This document shows positions 1 through 4,829 of a stretch of 7,138 nt of DNA, in pieces. The DNA is from an uncultured Bacillota bacterium. GTDB lineage: Bacteria; Bacillota; Clostridia; Peptostreptococcales; Anaerovoracaceae. The stretch is from positions 1 to 7,138 of the forward strand of contig CAMKAM010000075.1 in the NCBI GenBank assembly GCA_946410475.1. Reading direction: 5' to 3'. Numbering within the stretch: the first letter of the stretch is position 1; every line of letters begins with the position of its first letter. The translations under genes were made by a program, and so were the position numbers. The notes beneath the pieces were generated by a model. It was not told the DNA's origin. It made no database searches and was given only the letters and a program-made list of their open reading frames with translations.

Positions 1-149
1 GCGGGGTTGTGGCACCCTTCACAGCCGTGAGGACAGCCCTGGCAGAAGATCGCGAACCTGAACCCGGGTCCGTCCACTATCGACTCTCCTTCTATCCCTG
101 CAAGATCGAGCAGCACTTCTTTCTTTTCTTTATCTTTTACATCATCCAT
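1..149 (-). CDS. nrdG: NrdG, anaerobic ribonucleotide reductase activating protein (N-terminal 49 residues, cut by the window edge)
   Basis: This is the N-terminal part of the radical-SAM activase that uses S-adenosylmethionine and a [4Fe-4S] cluster to install the glycyl radical on NrdD in the cytoplasm. The visible translation contains the family signature around residues 23-32 (SIVDGPGFRF, compare DIVNGPGTR in E. coli NrdG). It is followed by the cluster-binding CX3CX2C motif in GCPHGCEGCHNP, with cysteines at 39, 43 and 46. The start is ATG at 149-147, supported by an AAAGGA Shine-Dalgarno at 164-159 with a 9 nt spacer. It begins 19 nt after the stop of the LRR gene, so the two are probably co-transcribed. 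The remainder lies beyond base 1. A short charged N-terminal extension (about 15 residues, rich in Lys, Glu and Asp) precedes the conserved part. Identification is firm because nrdD is in the same direction nearby. Confidence 0.93.
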   Translation of the reverse strand, partial: MDDVKDKEKKEVLLDLAGIEGESIVDGPGFRFAIFCQGCPHGCEGCHNP

Positions 150-168
150 ATCATTAGTTCCTTTATCG

Positions 169-1893
169 TTATATGAATACAGCCGTAAGGCGCCTCGACG
201 CACCGTACTCGTCCTCATATTCGCTCTCACGCGAGAACAGCCTGCCGCTCTCATCGTACCAGCCGTCGAAAGTCCGGCCTTCGCCCGGGTAAGCAAAATA
301 CATCTGCTGCCACTCGCCGGTCTCCTTCCACTGTGCATTATACACTGGATTGAACCTAAGACCAACATATCCGCCTTCCTCCGAACGAAGTTCGAGCGGC
401 AGCTGCTCTTCCCTCTGCGGAGCGAGAGCCAGTATCTCCTTCATCGGATTTCCTGTCGCGTTCAGATGGCGTACGAACGGATTCGCCCTCGTATCCAGAC
501 TCGTGATCCTGTTGTTGTGACAATAGAGATACTTCAGTTTCTTATTGCCTGCAAGGTCGATCGCAGTGATCTGATTATCATTTATATATAGTTCCACGAG
601 TTCCGGGTTGCCCGAGACATCGATGCTGCCGAGCCTGTTCATCCCTGCGTCGATGCCTTGCACAACAGGCATGCCGCTTGTTTCAAGTTCAGTAAGCAGA
701 TTGTCCTGCACTCCGAATATCCTCATTGAGGAAAGTCCTTCGGTGCATATCCTGCTGATGCGGTTGTGGTAAAGATCCAGGAATGCCATATCTCCCGCAC
801 CGCTGATATCTAGTTCACCGGACAGATCGCAGCTTCTGAGACTAATCTCGAAGAACTTGATAGGATAAACATCTTCGTTAAAAATGTGTATCCCCAGCCC
901 TATGACCTTTCCATCTTCTATGACAACGCCCGGAAGTCTCGCGCTGTCCTGATCCTCACAGTCCGCTTCATCGTAGCTTTTGCTTTCATCAGTCTCCGGC
1001 AGACGGCGCAGCACCTTCTGATTCGCCTGCGCTTTTTCGAGATTTGACACCCCGTTTTCTTTCTGAGCAAAGAACTCTTCGATCTTTTCAATTATTTCCG
1101 AAGCAGTTTTCGAAGTATGCGCAGTTGCCGCAGCAACAGGTCCTCCGTATTCCATCCCGGGCTGGTATCTGTCCGTCGCAAAGAATATCGAATAGAAAAA
1201 TCTCTTAGTCCGCTCTGCTCCGAGCGACTTCACGAAAAGCTCCGTCGAGACACCTCCGTCGTCGACGAGTCGGCGGGCATATTCGTAGTTGCGTTCCCAT
1301 TTCGCCCTCTTCGCTTTCTCATCCAGCAGCGGAGAAGCCTTCTCCATCTCTATGAAAGTCTCAAGATTGGCTTTGAACTGTTCAAAGATCAGATCATCAT
1401 CTTTCGGAGCAGACTCCTTCCCAACGACAACAGGACGAATGTCGTCGTACCAGCACTCGCGCATCGGCATGTCTGCAAGATGTTCTGTCAGCTTACTGTT
1501 CTCAGCGAACCGGCCGATAAATCCCCGGTACAGATCATCCTCGTAGTCCACCAGGCTGTATATCTCATTAAGGAACATCCGCTTCGTCTCGAAGTACATG
1601 TAGTCCGTCGTGAACAGAGGAAGGTTCTTGTAATACGGTGTGATCGTGAATGTATCCATCTGCATCATTCCCGGCAGAGGATTGGTCATCACGAGAAGGT
1701 TTCCGACTCCGTCGATCTCGAACTGTCTCACCCTGTGGACGCGTCCGCTTACAGTGAACTCTTCGAGATCGCCAACATCGACCTCCGTCAGGACATAGTC
1801 CTCCTTCAGTCTCGCAAGGCCCCACTCGATCCTGCGCCCGATCATCGCCATATTCGTTTCGTAACTGTTGCTGTCTTTCATTGTTCCGGTCAT
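169..1893 (-). CDS. Unrecognised multidomain protein: N-terminal globular domain (possibly bilin-reductase-like), leucine-rich repeats, InlB-type B-repeat
   Basis: This 574-residue protein of unknown function lies between nrdD and nrdG. Four regions are visible. Residues about 15-245 form a globular domain with motifs resembling ferredoxin-dependent bilin reductases: NLPLFTTDYMY near 90-100, and a late helix SLGAERTKRFFYSIFF near 223-238. This resemblance is a tentative reading. Residues about 260-318 are a polar, acidic linker. Residues 369-473 are five exact 21-residue leucine-rich repeats of the form LxxLxxxxNxLxxLDLSGNPx, with a partial sixth to about 487. Residues about 538-573 (TFDGWYDESG then LTAVF) match the end of an InlB B-repeat (Listeria-Bacteroides repeat). 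No signal peptide, lipobox, membrane segment or sorting motif is seen, so it is probably cytoplasmic, unlike classical internalins. The start is uncertain. ATG at 1893 has AGGA only one base upstream. ATG at 1881 (MKDSNSYETN) has the same AGGA 13 nt away. An intrinsic terminator lies immediately upstream. Confidence 0.85.
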   Translation of the reverse strand: MTGTMKDSNSYETNMAMIGRRIEWGLARLKEDYVLTEVDVGDLEEFTVSGRVHRVRQFEIDGVGNLLVMTNPLPGMMQMDTFTITPYYKNLPLFTTDYMYFETKRMFLNEIYSLVDYEDDLYRGFIGRFAENSKLTEHLADMPMRECWYDDIRPVVVGKESAPKDDDLIFEQFKANLETFIEMEKASPLLDEKAKRAKWERNYEYARRLVDDGGVSTELFVKSLGAERTKRFFYSIFFATDRYQPGMEYGGPVAAATAHTSKTASEIIEKIEEFFAQKENGVSNLEKAQANQKVLRRLPETDESKSYDEADCEDQDSARLPGVVIEDGKVIGLGIHIFNEDVYPIKFFEISLRSCDLSGELDISGAGDMAFLDLYHNRISRICTEGLSSMRIFGVQDNLLTELETSGMPVVQGIDAGMNRLGSIDVSGNPELVELYINDNQITAIDLAGNKKLKYLYCHNNRITSLDTRANPFVRHLNATGNPMKEILALAPQREEQLPLELRSEEGGYVGLRFNPVYNAQWKETGEWQQMYFAYPGEGRTFDGWYDESGRLFSRESEYEDEYGASRRLTAVFI

Positions 1894-1902
1894 ATCCTAT
1901 AT

Positions 1903-1930
1903 AAAAAGAGCGGCACATAGCCGCCCTCTC
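1903..1930 (-). terminator. Rho-independent terminator after nrdD
   Basis: Read on the minus strand, GCGGC (1924-1920) and GCCGC (1914-1910) pair around a TATGT loop. Five further outer pairs, two of them G-U, extend the stem, and the 3' side runs directly into a five-T tract (1907-1903). The opposite strand has no T-tract after the hairpin, so the direction is that of nrdD. It starts 18 nt after the nrdD stop codon and ends about 9 nt before the first ATG of the LRR gene. It therefore probably separates or attenuates expression of the LRR gene and nrdG relative to nrdD. Confidence 0.7.
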
Positions 1931-1948
1931 CCATCTCTCAAAATACTC

Positions 1949-4351
1949 TTACGACAGTTTTGCTTCTGTCTCTTTGGCGTCTTCCGTCTCGACGCTCATG
2001 TCTTCGAGACTTGCCGCCTCTACGCCTACCTTATGCTTGACTCTGTCGCGTACTTCAGCAGTCTTCGCATCGTTGAAACGATCCATCGTTCCTACGAGAT
2101 ATCCCGTGATCCTTCTGATCCTCTCGAACTTCGGCTGGCCGTCGTCCTCACGGCGTCCGCAGTGCGGGCACTCGTTCTCGATCAGTCCCGTGTATCCGCA
2201 TACAGGGTCACGGTCTACCGGGTGGTTGACCGAACCGTATCCGATACCGCTCTCCTTCATGCATCTGATGACCTGCTCGAAGGCGTCGAGGTTCTTCAGC
2301 GGATCGCCGTCGAGTTCGATGTAGCTGATGTGGCCAGCGTTGGTAAGCGCATGGTACGGAGCTTCCTTCTTGATCTTGTCGAAGGCGCTGATGTTGTAAT
2401 ATACCGGGATGTGGAAGGAGTTCGTGTAGTACTCTCTGTCCGTTACGCCCTTGATCGTTCCATAGCGCTCTCTGTCGATCTTGACGAATCTTCCCGACAG
2501 TCCTTCTGCCGGAGTAGCGAGCAGCGTGTAGTTGAATCCTGTCTGCTTCGTAGCCTCATCAAGACGCTTTCTCATATATCCGATGATCTCAAGGCCGAGG
2601 TTCTGAGCAGCTTCGCTCTGGCCATGGTGCTCACCTGTCAGCGCGACGAGCGTCTCGGCAAGACCGATGAAGCCTACCGAAAGAGTTCCGTGCTTGAGGA
2701 CTTCGCCTACCTTGTCGTCCTTGCTCAGCTTTTCAGAGTCGAGCCATACGCCCTCACCCATGAGGAACGGATAGTTGTATACGTGCTTCGAAGCCTGGAC
2801 CTTATAACGCTCCATCAGCTGGTCGATGCACAGATCCATCATCCTGTCGAGGGACTCGAAGAATGTGTCAATGTTCTTGTTCGCTTTGATCGCGAGTCTG
2901 GGCAGGTTGATCGATGTGAAGGAGAGGTTTCCTCTTCCTGCCGTCACCTGCTGCGACTGGTCGTAATAGTTAGCCATTACTCTCGTACGGCATCCCATGT
3001 AAGCGACTTCTGTATTATGATCCCCTTCCTTATAGAACGCCTTGTTGAACGGAGCGTCTAAGAACGAGAAGTTCGGGAACAGTCTCTTTGCGCTGACTCT
3101 GCATGCGAGTTTGAAGAGATCATAGTTCGGATCTTCCGGATTGTAGTTGACGCCTTCCTTGACCTTGAAGATGTTGATCGGGAATATCGGTGTCTCACCG
3201 TTTCCGAGACCTGCTTCCATCGAAAGCATCACGTTTTCGGAAACGAGTCTACCCTCGCTCGAGAGGTCTGTTCCGTAGTTGATCGATGTGAACGGCACCT
3301 GTGCGCCTGCTCTGGAATGCATCGTGTTGAGGTTGTGCACGAAGGCTTCCATGGCCTGGTATGTCGCTCTTCTGATCTCCTTGTGAGCATACTTCATAGC
3401 TCTCGTCTGGAGTTTGTCTATATCTTCTTCCGGAACGAGCTCCTTGAGGTAGATGACCTCCTTCTCTCTGTATCCGTTGTCGTCGTCCATGATGGGATAG
3501 ATACCGTCTGTATCCATGATGCTCTGACCGATCATCTTGACCTTGTCGACGTTGCCTTCCTGGTCATAGAGCATGTCGATCAGTTTGCCGAGGTTCGTCC
3601 AGTAGAGCTTTCTGAAAGTCTTTCTGACACCGTCAGCCATAGCGTAGTCAAAGTCAGGAACGCTCTGTCCGCCGTGCTGGTCGTTCTGGTTCGACTGGAT
3701 AGCGATGCATGCGAGAGCAGCGTAGCTCTGGATGTCGTTCGGCTCTCTGAGGAAGCCGTGGCCTGTGGAGAATCCGCCCTTGAAAAGTTTCTGAAGGGGT
3801 ATCTGTGTACATGTTGTAGTAAGCGTATAGAAGTCGAGGTCGTGGATGTGGATATCGCCTTCAGCGTGAGCCTTCGCGTGCTCCGGCTTGAGGACGAACA
3901 TCTGATAGAACTGCTTTGAACCTTCGGATCCGTACTTGAGCATCGTGCCCATAGCTGTATCGGCATTGATGTTCGCGTTCTCACGCTTCATATCATTGTC
4001 CTTCGCAGCCTTGAACGTCAGATCCTCGTACTTTTTCATGAGACGGGTGTTCATCTCTCTGATGCGGGTTCTTTCAGCTCTGTAAAGGATATATTCCTTA
4101 GCCGTTCTGGCATGACCGTTCTCGATCAGGACTTTTTCTACCGCGTCCTGGATCTCTTCTACTGTAGGTCTGTCGTTGTCGAGTTCTTCGACGAGGTATC
4201 TTTCTACTTCTTCAGCAAGCTCCTCGGCCATCTCTTCGTTCTTTCCTCCGAGGACTTCAGCAGCTTTGTAGATCGCTATTTTGATCTTTTCTATATCATA
4301 TGCTACCGTTCTGCCGTCGCGCTTGATTATCTCCTTGATTCTGTCAGACAT
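1949..4351 (-). CDS. nrdD: NrdD, anaerobic (class III) ribonucleoside-triphosphate reductase
   Basis: This 800-residue glycyl-radical enzyme reduces ribonucleoside triphosphates to dNTPs under anaerobic conditions in the cytoplasm. Residues about 1-95 are an ATP-cone allosteric domain. In the catalytic barrel, C181 (TTTCTQIPL) and C454 (YMGCRTRVM) occupy the positions of the two active-site cysteines of class III enzymes. The C-terminal zinc region has C718, C728 and C731 (CGYTG, CPHCG), with Asp715 where a fourth cysteine might be expected. The glycyl-radical motif RRITGYLVG has the radical Gly at 750. About 27 mostly acidic residues follow the usual end (RDRVKH), a mild extension. The start is ATG at 4351, supported by GGAGGGG (4364-4358), whose GGAGG core lies 8 nt upstream. 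An in-frame TTG at 4381 would add 10 unconserved residues and was not used. NrdG, its activase, lies downstream beyond one unrelated gene. Expression is probably controlled through the promoter, possible NrdR box and long leader upstream. Confidence 0.98.
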   Translation of the reverse strand: MSDRIKEIIKRDGRTVAYDIEKIKIAIYKAAEVLGGKNEEMAEELAEEVERYLVEELDNDRPTVEEIQDAVEKVLIENGHARTAKEYILYRAERTRIREMNTRLMKKYEDLTFKAAKDNDMKRENANINADTAMGTMLKYGSEGSKQFYQMFVLKPEHAKAHAEGDIHIHDLDFYTLTTTCTQIPLQKLFKGGFSTGHGFLREPNDIQSYAALACIAIQSNQNDQHGGQSVPDFDYAMADGVRKTFRKLYWTNLGKLIDMLYDQEGNVDKVKMIGQSIMDTDGIYPIMDDDNGYREKEVIYLKELVPEEDIDKLQTRAMKYAHKEIRRATYQAMEAFVHNLNTMHSRAGAQVPFTSINYGTDLSSEGRLVSENVMLSMEAGLGNGETPIFPINIFKVKEGVNYNPEDPNYDLFKLACRVSAKRLFPNFSFLDAPFNKAFYKEGDHNTEVAYMGCRTRVMANYYDQSQQVTAGRGNLSFTSINLPRLAIKANKNIDTFFESLDRMMDLCIDQLMERYKVQASKHVYNYPFLMGEGVWLDSEKLSKDDKVGEVLKHGTLSVGFIGLAETLVALTGEHHGQSEAAQNLGLEIIGYMRKRLDEATKQTGFNYTLLATPAEGLSGRFVKIDRERYGTIKGVTDREYYTNSFHIPVYYNISAFDKIKKEAPYHALTNAGHISYIELDGDPLKNLDAFEQVIRCMKESGIGYGSVNHPVDRDPVCGYTGLIENECPHCGRREDDGQPKFERIRRITGYLVGTMDRFNDAKTAEVRDRVKHKVGVEAASLEDMSVETEDAKETEAKLS

Positions 4352-4402
4352 CGCGTACCCCTCCGTTCCTGGTTCTTCCAACTGTTCAATTCTTTTCGCT
4401 AT

Positions 4403-4447
4403 CTATTTACTATGTTTTCCGCGCCGCGTCAGCAGCGCAGGGATCAT
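4403..4447 (-). CDS. Candidate leader peptide in the nrdD 5' UTR (14 residues)
   Basis: A very short ORF, MIPALLTRRGKHSK, starts with ATG at 4447-4445 and stops with TAG at 4405-4403. A GGAG at 4457-4454 lies 6 nt before the start, which is proper spacing. The coding bases contain the strong hairpin 4440-4419, and the Shine-Dalgarno lies directly after the hairpin 4476-4459. Translation of this ORF would therefore compete with leader folding. It ends 51 nt before the nrdD start. Such short ORFs can arise by chance and no homology can be claimed, so it is reported only as a candidate. Confidence 0.3.
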   Translation of the reverse strand: MIPALLTRRGKHSK

Positions 4448-4520
4448 AAGCGGCTCCAATCACCGAAGACGGTGATACTGCCTCAAAAGGCGTATTTTAA
4501 AGGCAGTTCACGGAACTGCC
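4419..4520 (-). other. Structured nrdD leader: row of four hairpins
   Basis: The predicted nrdD transcript carries four strong hairpins within about 100 nt. In minus-strand order they are: 4520-4502 (8 bp stem GGCAGTTC/GAACTGCC, loop CGT); 4495-4475 (GCCT/AGGC with TTTG loop, extendable by ATAC/GTAT over one bulged base); 4476-4459 (7 bp ATCACCG/CGGTGAT, loop TCTT); and 4440-4419 (9 bp CTGCGCTGC/GCGGCGCGG with two G-U pairs, loop TGAC). The second and third share two bases. GGCAGT recurs at 4482-4477 and could pair with ACTGCC of the first hairpin, so alternative folds are possible. No minus-strand hairpin has a T-tract. On the plus strand the first hairpin is followed, after five bases, by six Ts (4526-4531). 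It does not match the cobalamin, T-box or purine riboswitch cores that I know. Confidence 0.5.
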
Positions 4521-4526
4521 GTACAT
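4497..4526 (-). CDS. Candidate leader peptide in the nrdD 5' UTR (9 residues)
   Basis: A nine-codon ORF, MYGSSVNCL, starts with ATG at 4526-4524 and ends with TAA at 4499-4497. An AGGG at 4536-4533 lies 6 nt upstream. The ORF spans the whole first leader hairpin (4520-4502), so a translating ribosome would open it. It is the first AUG with a plausible ribosome binding site after the predicted transcription start. A chance ORF is quite possible and there is no independent support. Confidence 0.25.
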   Translation of the reverse strand: MYGSSVNCL

Positions 4527-4546
4527 TTTTTGCCCTAAAACACCCT

Positions 4547-4562
4547 TAACAACATGTAGTGT
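4547..4562 (-). promoter_or_regulatory. Possible NrdR box upstream of nrdD
   Basis: Read on the plus strand, the 16 bp taacaacatgtagtgt agrees at 12 positions with the palindromic NrdR box consensus (acaCwAtATaTwgtgt, recalled from memory). NrdR is the zinc-finger/ATP-cone repressor of ribonucleotide reductase genes in most bacteria. One half-site is good (ACACTACAT on the minus strand) and the other is degraded. It sits roughly 15-30 bp downstream of the predicted transcription start. NrdR boxes usually come in pairs about 31 bp apart. The position where a partner would overlap the -10 element (4578-4593) matches poorly, so this is a weak to moderate call. Confidence 0.4.
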
Positions 4563-4583
4563 TTATCCCTTGCCGTATGAATC

Positions 4584-4611
4584 ATTATACCCCAAATGGT
4601 GGGCGTGTCAA
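4584..4611 (-). promoter_or_regulatory. Sigma-A type promoter of nrdD
   Basis: On the minus strand there is a perfect TTGACA -35 (4611-4606) and a perfect TATAAT -10 (4589-4584), separated by 16 bp. Transcription would start near 4577 and run toward nrdD, giving a leader of about 225 nt. Both hexamers are consensus, so the promoter should be strong unless repressed, which fits an operator and a regulatory leader downstream. Confidence 0.8.
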
Positions 4612-4792
4612 TCATCAATTAACGTCGAAAAAGTTGACATAAATATCTACCTCGTAACATCTATTCCCCATAACCGTTAGAACTGCTTGCTTTGTCATAT
4701 TTTGGTACAAAAAAATTCATATGATCTTCATCGTTTTTTCTTGAACACGGTCCATTTCCCATTATGTTCGTGCGCACTCGACCCTTTTGTAT
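4612..4792. other. Divergent intergenic region between the nrdD and lipoprotein promoters
   Basis: This AT-rich stretch holds no convincing gene. A plus-strand TTGACA at 4634-4639 forms an inverted pair with the -35 of the nrdD promoter, 22 bp away. Downstream of it there is only a poor -10 candidate, TAACAT at 4655-4660 with a 15 bp spacer, so it may be a weak second promoter or part of an operator. Nothing else recognisable is seen, and in particular no terminator or RNA gene. Confidence 0.4.
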
Positions 4793-4798
4793 TATAAT
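4793..4798 (+). promoter_or_regulatory. -10 element of the lipoprotein gene promoter
   Basis: A perfect TATAAT lies 31 bp before the ATG at 4830. The best -35 candidate is the poor TGCGCA at 4771-4776, with a 16 bp spacer, so the promoter may be weak or need an activator. Transcription would begin near 4805, leaving a short leader. The ribosome binding site is the purine-rich AGAGAGA at 4814-4820, with a 9 nt spacer, which is not a strong match. Confidence 0.5.
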
Positions 4799-4829
4799 CA
4801 ATGAAGAACAGAAAGAGAGATAATGAGAT

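Noticed and set aside
1117..1920. A 267-codon open frame on the plus strand opposite the LRR gene
   Set aside because: It is the antisense shadow of a gene whose minus-strand translation shows clear domain structure. No motif or start signal supports it.
1868..3061. A 397-codon open frame on the plus strand
   Set aside because: It lies wholly antisense to nrdD and the start of the LRR gene. The translation is low-complexity (Val, Leu, Arg, Ser, Asp), has no recognisable motif or ribosome binding site, and mirrors the codon bias of nrdD.
4352..4381. N-terminal extension of NrdD from an upstream TTG
   Set aside because: The ten added residues are not typical of the family, while ATG at 4351 has a very strong, well-spaced Shine-Dalgarno that the extended frame would translate through.
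4382..4577. Known riboswitch class (cobalamin, T-box, purine) in the nrdD leader
   Set aside because: I could not find the conserved cores, such as the B12 box, the T-box AGGGTGGAACCGCG element or the purine-riboswitch loop sequences. Only generic hairpins are visible.
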